This document shows, piece after piece, positions 7,556 to 15,370 of a stretch of 64,000 bases of DNA. Source of the DNA: Pseudalkalibacillus sp. SCS-8. Its GTDB lineage: Bacteria > Bacillota > Bacilli > Bacillales > Fictibacillaceae. Within the stretch, counting starts at the first letter, position 1. Every line of letters starts with the position of its first letter. The translations under genes were made by a program, and so were the position numbers. Below the pieces are notes generated by a model. The model did no database searches and was not told the origin of the DNA. It saw nothing but the letters and a program-made list of their open reading frames with translations. The stretch is from the NCBI RefSeq assembly GCF_040126055.1, contig NZ_CP143541.1, positions 2,170,001 to 2,234,000 of the forward strand. The letters run 5' to 3'.

Positions 7556-8527
7556 CTATGTTGTAGGTACGAAAAGTCCCTTTTGGGCTTGTTCGTACTC
7601 TTTTTTAAGCTCGTCGACGATTTCTTTGACCGGTTGGACAGCTTGGATCTGATCGACACCTTGTCCAGCAGACCAGATGTCCTTCCATGCTTTTGAATCG
7701 GATTGATTTAGTGTAGAGAGATCGACTTTTTCCTTGCTCTTCAGTTTTTCAAGATCGATGCCCGCTTTCATGATGCTGTTTTTCAAATAATTGGCGCTCA
7801 CTCCGGTGAAGGCATCAGTGTAGATGAGATCATCCAAGACGGATTCGATGAGCATCTCTTTATATTCATCCGACGCAAAGCTTTCTTTTGCAGATATGAA
7901 CCTTGTACCCATGTAGGCCAGATCCATCCCTAATACTTGAGAGGCGAGCACATCTCTGCCGTTTGAAATACAACCAGCAAGTATCGTGATGCCATCCCAG
8001 AATTCCTTTACCGCTCCTGCAAATGCGAAGCTGTTGATGGTGCCTGCATGTCCACCTGCTCCAGAACAAACAAGAATGAGTCCATCTACACCTGTTTCAG
8101 CAGCTTTTTTCGCATGGGGGATCGTGGAAACATCTGAAAAAACGAGTCCACCGTAGGAATGGACGATTTCAATGACTGCAGATGGATTCCCGAGAGATGT
8201 AATGACAATCGGTGGTTCATATTTTTTTACGATTTCAAGGTCCTTCTCGTAACGTTGGTTCGACCGGTGGACAATCAGATTCACTGCCCATGGTGCGACC
8301 TTTCTGTTCGGATCCTCTTGTTTCACGTCATTTAATTCACAACGGATCCTTTCCATCCACTCTTCTAAAATCGTTTCCGTTCGTGCATTCAATGTTGGAA
8401 ATGAACCGATGATGCCTGATTTACAGCTTTCAATGACCAGCTCAGGGCTTGATACGAGAAACATCGGTGCAGAGATGATCGGTAATTCAAGTTCATTTCT
8501 GATATGATCGGGCAATTTGGACGTCAA
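7556..8527 (-). CDS. Nitronate monooxygenase (2-nitropropane dioxygenase family)
   Basis: 323 residues from a TTG start with AAGGAG eight bases upstream; a GTG 18 bases earlier lacks a good ribosome binding site. FMN-dependent TIM-barrel enzyme oxidising alkyl nitronates. Visible features are LPIISAPMFLVSSPELV near the N-terminus, the phosphate-binding stretch GLILVCSGAGGHAGT containing the His of the active-site region, and the AGCISNGRDV and MGTRFI segments that wrap FMN. It is transcribed away from the AEC carrier and has its own terminator. Confidence 0.88.
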   Translation of the reverse strand: MTSKLPDHIRNELELPIISAPMFLVSSPELVIESCKSGIIGSFPTLNARTETILEEWMERIRCELNDVKQEDPNRKVAPWAVNLIVHRSNQRYEKDLEIVKKYEPPIVITSLGNPSAVIEIVHSYGGLVFSDVSTIPHAKKAAETGVDGLILVCSGAGGHAGTINSFAFAGAVKEFWDGITILAGCISNGRDVLASQVLGMDLAYMGTRFISAKESFASDEYKEMLIESVLDDLIYTDAFTGVSANYLKNSIMKAGIDLEKLKSKEKVDLSTLNQSDSKAWKDIWSAGQGVDQIQAVQPVKEIVDELKKEYEQAQKGLFVPTT

Positions 8528-8580
8528 TTCGAAAACTCCTTCCACTCTTCCTATTACTCTACTAATACTAATACGCCATT

Positions 8581-8592
8581 GAATCGCGATTC
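8581..8592. promoter_or_regulatory. Perfect 12-bp palindrome between divergent genes
   Basis: GAATCGCGATTC, its own reverse complement, lies 54 bases upstream of the nitronate monooxygenase start and 114 bases upstream of the AEC carrier start. It may be an operator. No binding protein can be named. Confidence 0.35.
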
Positions 8593-8705
8593 ACCTTCCT
8601 GGGGAGGGAAATGTGATGCACCTACACGCTCCTCTTAAAATTGAATCTGCCATTCTGCACCATCGCCCAAACGTTCTCATACCCTGCATTGGGGGAGGAA
8701 TTCGT

Positions 8706-9644
8706 ATGGAAGAAATGATGTCTTTAGTTTGGGAGATGATCATGCTTTACGGTATTACCGTCATTGGTTACATGGCACGTAAAACACGCGTACTTCCTGA
8801 TGGTTCTGATTATGTATTGACCCAGCTTGTCCTCTACATAACCCTACCGGCACTTATCCTTTATTCGTTGGACTTTCCATATGAAGAACGCTATCTTCAT
8901 GAATTCAGCTGGTTATTGCTCCTGTCTGTGACAGCCATCGTCGTTGCTTGCTCATTCGGGTTCGTATTACGCAGGTCGGCAAAATTACAAGCAGAACAAG
9001 AAGGTGTGTATGAAGGTCTGATTGTATTCGGTAATCAAGGCTTCATCGGCTATGCAATCATTTATATCCTGCTCGGTCAGGTTGGGATTCTTTATACCGC
9101 TGTTTTCAATTTTTTCTATATCGTGTTGATTTGGACGTACGGAATTTATATGATTGCCCGCTCCAATGCCTCCTTCTCTTGGAGGTGGTTAATCTTTAAT
9201 CCGGGAGTGTTAGCCACACTCGTTGGATTCATCCTCTTTCTCCTTCCTTTTCAATGGCCGGCACAGGTCCATACACTGTTCGAAATGGTCGGGCTTCCAA
9301 CCATCCCCCTTTCCATGCTCATCATTGGGATCCTGCTCGCCAATTTGAATAGAACCGAAGTGTGGCATTATATCCAAAACAGATACATTTGGAGCGCCGT
9401 ATCAATGCGGCTTCTCATCATTCCGCTTTGTCTCTTTCCACTTCTCTTACTACCTATAAACCAGACACTCCTCGTTGTTGCGATACTCGTTTCCGCTACA
9501 CCATCGGCACCGACCATAGCGCTATACGCAAGAAAATATGACGGGGATCCTTACTTCGCATCGGTAGGTTCAGCCATCTCCACAATCCTTTCCATGGTTA
9601 CCATCACATGCTTATATTGGTTACTCCGTTATTTCGGTGTCTGA
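8706..9644 (+). CDS. AEC family transporter (auxin efflux carrier-like)
   Basis: 312 residues, about ten hydrophobic helices in two five-helix halves with a central polar stretch, as in AEC carriers. Conserved-looking segments are GNQGFIGYAIIY and the late SATPSAPTIALYARKY. The ATG is chosen because GGGGGAGG sits seven bases before it and TM1 begins directly after. An in-frame ATG at 8616 also has a GGGGAGGG site and would add 30 mostly soluble residues. The substrate is unknown; family members carry malate, other anions or auxin-like acids. Confidence 0.85.
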   Translation: MEEMMSLVWEMIMLYGITVIGYMARKTRVLPDGSDYVLTQLVLYITLPALILYSLDFPYEERYLHEFSWLLLLSVTAIVVACSFGFVLRRSAKLQAEQEGVYEGLIVFGNQGFIGYAIIYILLGQVGILYTAVFNFFYIVLIWTYGIYMIARSNASFSWRWLIFNPGVLATLVGFILFLLPFQWPAQVHTLFEMVGLPTIPLSMLIIGILLANLNRTEVWHYIQNRYIWSAVSMRLLIIPLCLFPLLLLPINQTLLVVAILVSATPSAPTIALYARKYDGDPYFASVGSAISTILSMVTITCLYWLLRYFGV

Positions 9645-9747
9645 AAGCGGTTTATTGTTTGAAAATTACCAATCATATCCTGTATCCAACTAAAAAATAT
9701 ATCTATATAATTATCTTGTTTCTATACACATACAGGGGGGCACATTG

Positions 9748-10929
9748 ATGAAACATGTGTTAGCAATTGTTTTTAGTATCACAGTATTACTGGTTCCGAT
9801 GTCTGCGTTGGCAGCCATTGAACAATCCGAGCTAGACGCTTATCTTGAGCAGATCGGATGGACGCAAGAAGAGCTGGAGGAAGAGCTCGCCTTTTTTGAA
9901 ATGACTTTAGCCGATTTCGACTCGATCGAAATGCTGCAGGAATTTATCGGCACACCATTATCCGAAGAAAACTTACAATCGATTCTAGACGATTTCGATT
10001 TGACCCGTGAAGAGCTTAACGGGTTGCTCGTTGAAATGGGAGAACTAGAAGAGGGTGAAGATGTTCTTGATGTGTATACGATCTATGAATATCTTCGTGA
10101 TGATGTCGAATTCTACCTTTATGAAGGGACGCCAATCGACGAAGAGTCCCTCAATGAGCTTCTTACAATCTATGAGTTGACCTATGAAGAATTGATCGCG
10201 CTGCTTGAAGAGAATGGCGACAGCATCGAGCAATACGAATATATTGAAGACTTGGAAGAAGCTTTGTTTGAATACATGTATGGTGATGAAATTCCGACAA
10301 TGGACGACTTCTTCACTGAACTTGGTATTACAGAAGAAGAGCTTGATGCATTGATGAACCACTTGATGACCATCGACATCGACGATCCGGCAATCGAAGA
10401 AAAAATGGATGCTCTGACAGAACGACTCCTTGCGATTGGTGATTTTGAAAATCCAGAGGATCTGACGAAAGATCAAGTGGCTGAAATGGCAGCCATCATG
10501 AGTGAAATGCTTGCGCTCTTCCAGCTGGATGCAAAATTCTATTTAATCGTGGATGGAAAGACTGAACCAATCACGATCAACCAGCTTTTAGCTATGAGTG
10601 AAGAAGAGGTAGCTGGAACAAAACTTTTAGTCGAAATTTACGATCTGAATGGAACGTTGCTTTTGGACATGCTGCTTACGGAAGAATTGGTTGAAGCAGA
10701 AAAGATTCAGGAAGCGGCTGAGGACCTGAAGGTTGTCGAGGAAATCGTCACAGGATCGGCTGAGCAATCTGCTGAACCATCGAATGCATCCCCTGTAACG
10801 AAAACCGTTAAGGGTGCAAAAATGCCCAAGACTGCCGGTCATTACATGGAAGCTGCTATGCTAGGAATCGGCTTTGTCCTTGCTGGATTGATGATGATTC
10901 GACGGTTACGTCAAAAGACGGCCGCTTAA
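9748..10929 (+). CDS. Processed acidic surface protein with LPXTA-type sorting signal
   Basis: 393 residues. A signal peptide (1-22, ending ALA) is followed by a very acidic Glu/Asp-rich body. This is built from degenerate repeats of about 70-75 residues whose core reads like ITEEELDALM, LTREELNGLL and LTYEELIALL, each preceded by GTPLSEEN- or GTPIDEES-like turns. The C-terminus has MPKTA (about 359-363), a hydrophobic helix and a basic tail RRLRQK, i.e. a sortase signal in which Leu is replaced by Met and Gly by Ala. The neighbouring class D sortase, six bases downstream, is the obvious processing enzyme. The ATG follows GGGGGG by seven bases. Confidence 0.88.
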   Translation: MKHVLAIVFSITVLLVPMSALAAIEQSELDAYLEQIGWTQEELEEELAFFEMTLADFDSIEMLQEFIGTPLSEENLQSILDDFDLTREELNGLLVEMGELEEGEDVLDVYTIYEYLRDDVEFYLYEGTPIDEESLNELLTIYELTYEELIALLEENGDSIEQYEYIEDLEEALFEYMYGDEIPTMDDFFTELGITEEELDALMNHLMTIDIDDPAIEEKMDALTERLLAIGDFENPEDLTKDQVAEMAAIMSEMLALFQLDAKFYLIVDGKTEPITINQLLAMSEEEVAGTKLLVEIYDLNGTLLLDMLLTEELVEAEKIQEAAEDLKVVEEIVTGSAEQSAEPSNASPVTKTVKGAKMPKTAGHYMEAAMLGIGFVLAGLMMIRRLRQKTAA

Positions 10930-10935
10930 TCGGAC

Positions 10936-11538
10936 ATGAAAAAGAAGAGCATTTTGTTATGGGTGACAGCTGTTTCCTTCATTATCATTGGCGTCGCCCT
11001 TTCTACGACAAACGCCTTTAAGCTTTATAAGGGGATGGCTTTCGCACATCAGCCGAGCGAAACGGACCTACCTGAGGAAGAAGATGTAATTTCTGATCAG
11101 GGGTCTAGCCCTATGCTATATGAGACAAAGCCTGAAGAAGGGGAAAAAATTGGGCACTTGTACATTCCAAAGCTTGATGAAACACTGCCAATCATTCATG
11201 GGACCGATGAAGAGGAATTGAGCAAGGGAGTCGGTCATTTTGCAGACAGCGTCCTGCCGGGTGAGGAGGACAATAGTGTCCTTTCGGGTCACAGGGATAC
11301 AGTATTCCGGCGTCTAGGCGAAGTGACCGTCGGAGACGAGCTCATCGTCACAACTTCAGCTGGGACCTTCACCTATAAAATTCGTAAAACAAGGATCGTC
11401 GATGCTGACGATCGGACGGTCATCGTCCCGAAACCACGGGCCACCCTTACCCTGACGACCTGCTATCCATTCGCATTCATAGGGGCGGCACCTGAAAGAT
11501 ACGTACTGGTTGCGGATTTAATAAAAAAAGCTGAATAA
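10936..11538 (+). CDS. Class D sortase
   Basis: 200-residue membrane-anchored cysteine transpeptidase. It has one N-terminal signal-anchor helix (about 5-27), an acidic linker, then the sortase beta-barrel starting at IGHLYIPKLDETLPI. Catalytic residues are visible: His119 in LSGHRDT, Cys176 in LTLTTCYPF and Arg188 in ERYVL. TLTTCYPF is typical of class D. It is translated six bases after the acidic surface protein gene and shares its transcript, so it is dedicated to that substrate. A bidirectional terminator follows. Confidence 0.94.
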   Translation: MKKKSILLWVTAVSFIIIGVALSTTNAFKLYKGMAFAHQPSETDLPEEEDVISDQGSSPMLYETKPEEGEKIGHLYIPKLDETLPIIHGTDEEELSKGVGHFADSVLPGEEDNSVLSGHRDTVFRRLGEVTVGDELIVTTSAGTFTYKIRKTRIVDADDRTVIVPKPRATLTLTTCYPFAFIGAAPERYVLVADLIKKAE

Positions 11539-11543
11539 CGTAC

Positions 11544-11569
11544 AAAAAGAGACCGAATGGTCTCTTTTT
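11544..11569. terminator. Bidirectional terminator between sortase and nagK
   Basis: AAAAAGAGACC (11544-11554) pairs with GGTCTCTTTTT (11559-11569), loop GAAT. A/T runs on both sides serve the convergent genes. Confidence 0.92.
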
Positions 11570-12549
11570 TATTTCATACCCTTCTCCCATTCAGCGAGTG
11601 AGGTATGAAGGTTTTCGATGAACTGACTTGGACACTTACCGTTTAAGACTTTATAGCTTTGGATGATGGACCCGGCAACAGGTGGGGTTGACGGCTGAAT
11701 CAACTGGATTTCAGTCGGGAGTTTGTTTTTTAGAAGTGGCACGATCAAATCCTTACTCTTAAACACACTTCCTGTTAAAACCACGTTGATTCCTTGCTCT
11801 CGATTAAAGTGATGTTTGATGAGGTTAAGAATACCTTCTGCCATGTCTGAGGCTGCTTTTTCAATGATGTTCCTTGCAGTCTGATCTCCAGTTCTCATTA
11901 GATGGAAAACATCCTCACAAACAGACGCAATTTTCATTCGGCTGTTTACATGACTGTAAAGATGAGGAATCAACTCAGGAGGAGTAGCCACATTGAACCT
12001 CTTGAGGACGTAATCTGTCAAAGGCGTAGGTGGGATGATTCCGTCGTATGCACGAAAGACCGTTTGCAGCGCATCCCGGCCAATGCCATAACCGCTTCCC
12101 GACTGATCCAACAAGTACCCCCATCCTCCTGTCCGGACGAACCCACCGTCCGTTGTAACTCCAAATGCAATCGATCCGGTTCCTGCAATGTTCACGATGC
12201 CGGGTTCACCATTCGTACCGGAATAGAGGGCCGTCAATGCATCTGGACATAACTCTACACGGGTATTAGGCTTAAACGCATCTTTCAAATATGTATGCAA
12301 TTCGTCCCTTGAGTGAAAGTTTTCTAAGCCAGCGATTCCCGCACAGACGCTTTGTATATGTTCAAATCCAGCGGGCTGTTCATTACGGATAGTGTCAAAC
12401 AGCGACTTAAACGTATGCTTGAGATCGTCCATTGATATGGAAAGCGGGTTACTTGGTCCCCCTTTTTGGTAGGAAAGCACCTGTCCTTCTTCATCAGCAA
12501 GAGCAATCGTTGTCTTCGTCCCGCCTCCATCAATTCCTAAATAGCCCAT
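11569..12549 (-). CDS. nagK: N-acetylglucosamine kinase, BadF/BadG/BcrA/BcrD ATPase fold
   Basis: 326 residues. ASKHA-type kinase with phosphate-1 loop GIDGGGTKTTIALAD at the N-terminus, phosphate-2 GIVNIAGTGSIAFGV and a glycine-rich GGWGYLLDQSGSGYGIGRDAL. Context as the last gene of nagA-nagB-nagR-nagK points to phosphorylation of GlcNAc (or a related amino sugar) to GlcNAc-6-P, the NagA substrate. Its ATG overlaps the nagR stop codon by one base (TGATG), implying translational coupling. A kinase in this operon suggests GlcNAc arrives unphosphorylated, for example from cell-wall turnover or a non-PTS importer. Confidence 0.85.
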   Translation of the reverse strand: MGYLGIDGGGTKTTIALADEEGQVLSYQKGGPSNPLSISMDDLKHTFKSLFDTIRNEQPAGFEHIQSVCAGIAGLENFHSRDELHTYLKDAFKPNTRVELCPDALTALYSGTNGEPGIVNIAGTGSIAFGVTTDGGFVRTGGWGYLLDQSGSGYGIGRDALQTVFRAYDGIIPPTPLTDYVLKRFNVATPPELIPHLYSHVNSRMKIASVCEDVFHLMRTGDQTARNIIEKAASDMAEGILNLIKHHFNREQGINVVLTGSVFKSKDLIVPLLKNKLPTEIQLIQPSTPPVAGSIIQSYKVLNGKCPSQFIENLHTSLAEWEKGMK

Positions 12550-13289
12550 CACCCTTCCCCCTGTTCATGGTCCATTGTGATTGAAAACGTATACCTATCA
12601 CCACGGAATACGGTTTTGACGGATTCAAACGGGATATCTTCCTCTGTATAAGTTGTCCTATGGACGACCAATACAGGACTTTCAGAAGGAAGATCAAGTA
12701 AAACGCGGTCCCTTTCGGTTACGATCGATGCTTCGATCTCCTGCTGTGCCCTTTTGATGACGAACTGCAAGCGATTCCTGACATATTCATAGATCGATCC
12801 TTCTGTATCTTTCTCAGTCAAATCCTTGAACAATGTATAAGGAAGAAAAGCTGTTTCAAGGGCAAGCGGCTCCTCATTCGCGAATCGGATCCTTTCAAGC
12901 CTCAAGACCTTTTCACCTTCCTCACACGCAAGATCGTTGAGAACCTTAGGAGGAGGCTCCGATTCCACGTGAAAGGAAACGACCCGTGTAGAAGGGGTAA
13001 GACCTCTCCGTTTCATGTCCTCGGTAAAACTGAAAACCCCTTTAAGCGGATAAGCGATTTTCGGTTGGGCGACGAAGGTCCCCTTTCCACGCTCCCGAGT
13101 CAATAACCCGCGATTGACTAAATTGTTGATCGCTTGCCGTACAGTCATCCGACTGATTTGGAATCGTTCGGAGAGCTCACGTTCAGACGGGATAAGGGTG
13201 CCTTTCCTATATTCACCCGTTTTTATTTTGTTCAACATGTACTGTTCAACCTGAAAATATAACGGTAAAGCAGACTGCTTATCAAGCAT
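12549..13289 (-). CDS. nagR: GntR/HutC-family repressor of amino-sugar use (NagR/YvoA-like)
   Basis: 246 residues from the ATG preceded by AAGGAGGAC. Winged HTH at 1-75 (LPLYFQVEQYMLNKI, LIPSERELSERFQISRMTVRQAI, GKGTFVAQPKI), then a UTRA effector domain with SFTEDMKRRGLTPSTRV. Family members bind GlcN-6-P or GlcNAc-6-P and release dre operators. A dre-like palindrome lies in front of nagA, so the operon is probably autoregulated. It overlaps nagB by 8 bases. Confidence 0.92.
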   Translation of the reverse strand: MLDKQSALPLYFQVEQYMLNKIKTGEYRKGTLIPSERELSERFQISRMTVRQAINNLVNRGLLTRERGKGTFVAQPKIAYPLKGVFSFTEDMKRRGLTPSTRVVSFHVESEPPPKVLNDLACEEGEKVLRLERIRFANEEPLALETAFLPYTLFKDLTEKDTEGSIYEYVRNRLQFVIKRAQQEIEASIVTERDRVLLDLPSESPVLVVHRTTYTEEDIPFESVKTVFRGDRYTFSITMDHEQGEG

Positions 13290-14025
13290 GATCGTCCTCC
13301 TTATCACTACAGTATGCGTCTTCGGTTACGATAAGCGTTACGTCTGGATGACCATTTAATATCGTGACCGGCCACTCGATATCTACCTTCCCGTCCAACA
13401 GCGCTTCGACAGCCGCACATTTTTCCTGGCCGGATGCTAGTAATAGAATCGATCGACTTTTCATGATCGTTGAAATGCCTACTGTAATCGCTTGGGTCGG
13501 CACTTCTTCAATATCATTGAAAAACCGCGCATTCGCTTGACGTGTACTTTCTGTCAACTCAACGACATGTGTCCTTGAATCCATGGGCGTCCCCGGTTCG
13601 TTGAAACCGATATGTCCATTCCGGCCGACGCCTAGCAACTGGAGATCGACACCCCCGAGGCTCTCGATTGCCTCCTCATAACGATTGCATTCTGCTTCCA
13701 AATCCCTGCTTAAGCCATCAGGAACGAATGCGTTTTCTACAGGAAGCTTGAGAGGCTTATAGAGATGTGTATAAATATAATGCCAGTAGCTTTCCTCATG
13801 ATCACGAGGCAGGCCGACGTATTCATCTAAATTCACCGTGCGCATTGAGGAAACATCCAATTCCTCCTGCTTCACCCGATCGACAAACTCCTCATAGGTA
13901 CCGATGGGGGTTCCACCCGTCGCAACGCCTAGAACCAGTTCAGGTTTTTGACGTAATTTATCGACAATCAATTTGGAAGCGGTAGCACTCATTTCCTCTT
14001 TCGTTTTCACTGTTACTACGTTCAT
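13282..14025 (-). CDS. nagB: Glucosamine-6-phosphate deaminase
   Basis: 247 residues; converts GlcN-6-P to fructose-6-P and ammonia. Motifs seen are LGVATGGTPIGTYEEF (phosphate loop), TVNLDEYVGL with the catalytic Asp, LGVGRNGHIGFNEPGT with the ring-opening His, and DSRTHVVELTESTR. The ATG at 14025 has GAGGTGA six bases upstream, so the longer frame is not used. Only four bases separate it from the nagA stop. The short length matches the monomeric-type Bacillus enzyme without the allosteric tail of E. coli NagB. Confidence 0.96.
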   Translation of the reverse strand: MNVVTVKTKEEMSATASKLIVDKLRQKPELVLGVATGGTPIGTYEEFVDRVKQEELDVSSMRTVNLDEYVGLPRDHEESYWHYIYTHLYKPLKLPVENAFVPDGLSRDLEAECNRYEEAIESLGGVDLQLLGVGRNGHIGFNEPGTPMDSRTHVVELTESTRQANARFFNDIEEVPTQAITVGISTIMKSRSILLLASGQEKCAAVEALLDGKVDIEWPVTILNGHPDVTLIVTEDAYCSDKEDDHA

Positions 14026-14029
14026 GATT

Positions 14030-15190
14030 TCACCTCTTCGAATAGGCGATTTGCCCACGACAAATCGTCATTTTCAGGTCATCGTTTTCGTCCAGAATGA
14101 TCAAATCAGCATCTTTTCCAATATCGATGGATCCTTTACGATCGTAAACCCCGTATTGCTTGGCAGGGTTGATGGAAGTCATATGGATGAGATCTTCCAG
14201 ATTCGCACCTGTAAATGTCTTCATATTCATGAATGCAGATTGCATGGTAAGTACGCTTCCTGCTAACGTGCCATCTTCTAAGGTCGCTTTATCTCCGTTT
14301 ACACGTACGTTCTGCCCGCCTAGCTCGTATACACCGTCGTTTAAACATTTCGCCCTCATTGAATCGGTAATCATCAACAAATTTTCACGGCCTTTCAATT
14401 CATACGCAAAATGAACCATTTCAGGAGCACTGTGGAGACCATCTGTAATGATCTCGGTAAGGATATCCCTGCAAAGGAAGGCCGCCCCAACAACTCCCGG
14501 CTCTCTATGATGCATTCCTCGCATTCCATTGTATAGGTGGGTGAATTGGGAGGCCCCTGCAGCCAACCCTTTCTGAACTTCTTCATAGGTCCCGTTGCTA
14601 TGACCGATTGACGCGACAACGTTTCGTTTCGTAATCGCTTCTATGAACGGAAGTGCACCCTCAATTTCCGGAGCAACTGTCACGACCTTGATCTGGTTAC
14701 CAGCACGTTCATTCCAATGGCTGAAACGTGCCAGATCTGGTTTTTGGACATAGTTAGGATTTTGGGCACCGATTTTGTCTGGAGAGATGAATGGTCCCTC
14801 CAAATGGATACCAATGACTTCAGCTTTACCTCTTGTATTATGCGACGCAATGTATTCCTGTAACGTACATAAAGCTTTTTCAAGATCTAGATCAGCTGCT
14901 GTCATGGTCGTCGGAAGGAAGCTTGTCGTCCCCTCACTTGGGAGAGCTGAGGCAATACCTTCGAGAGCCTCGATCCGAGCGTCCATGACATCAAATCCGT
15001 GGGTACCATGTATATGACCATCAATTCTTCCTGGAAGCACCTTATCATTAGCTTCCAGCTGGATGATTGTATGATTTGGGATCTGCAGGTCCATGCTTTC
15101 AATTTGACCGTCTTCAATATGAAGATTCGTGCGTTTGAAGCCATTTTCACCTACATACACTTTTCCGCTGACAATTGACAGAATACTCAA
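14030..15190 (-). CDS. nagA: N-acetylglucosamine-6-phosphate deacetylase
   Basis: 386 residues from a TTG start; the in-frame GTG nine bases earlier lies within the GAGGTGATC ribosome binding site. Amidohydrolase TIM barrel with the HIH metal motif (H59/H61), GIHLEGPFIS with the metal-binding Glu, SIGHSNGTYEE, THLYNGM and the catalytic Asp in LMITDSMRAK. The motif before HIH reads PGRIDG where most relatives have a hydrophobic residue and a small side chain. It is the first gene of the operon, under the dre site. Confidence 0.95.
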   Translation of the reverse strand: MSILSIVSGKVYVGENGFKRTNLHIEDGQIESMDLQIPNHTIIQLEANDKVLPGRIDGHIHGTHGFDVMDARIEALEGIASALPSEGTTSFLPTTMTAADLDLEKALCTLQEYIASHNTRGKAEVIGIHLEGPFISPDKIGAQNPNYVQKPDLARFSHWNERAGNQIKVVTVAPEIEGALPFIEAITKRNVVASIGHSNGTYEEVQKGLAAGASQFTHLYNGMRGMHHREPGVVGAAFLCRDILTEIITDGLHSAPEMVHFAYELKGRENLLMITDSMRAKCLNDGVYELGGQNVRVNGDKATLEDGTLAGSVLTMQSAFMNMKTFTGANLEDLIHMTSINPAKQYGVYDRKGSIDIGKDADLIILDENDDLKMTICRGQIAYSKR

Positions 15191-15231
15191 ACGGATCACC
15201 TCTTTATATGAGTATATGTGATTTAACGTAT

Positions 15232-15247
15232 AGTTGTCTAGACCACT
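15232..15247. promoter_or_regulatory. dre-type operator for NagR
   Basis: AGTTGTCTAGACCACT, a 16-bp palindrome with a single mismatched pair. It is nearly identical to the DasR/NagR dre consensus that I recall (AGTGGTCTAGACCACT). It overlaps the -10 and start-site region of the nagA promoter and also lies upstream of the divergent BCCT gene. Confidence 0.85.
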
Positions 15248-15273
15248 TATACTCTTTGCTAAACGACACTCAA
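15246..15273 (-). promoter_or_regulatory. nag operon promoter
   Basis: Minus strand -35 TTGAGT (15268-15273), 16-base spacer, -10 TATAAG (15246-15251). It runs directly into the dre operator. Confidence 0.6.
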
Positions 15274-15370
15274 CGCATTTTACTTTAGTAATAAAAATTT
15301 GTTTAGTCGTCGAATAGATAGGTTATTAATCAAACATGTAAGGACATCTGAATACAGAAAGGAGAATGAT

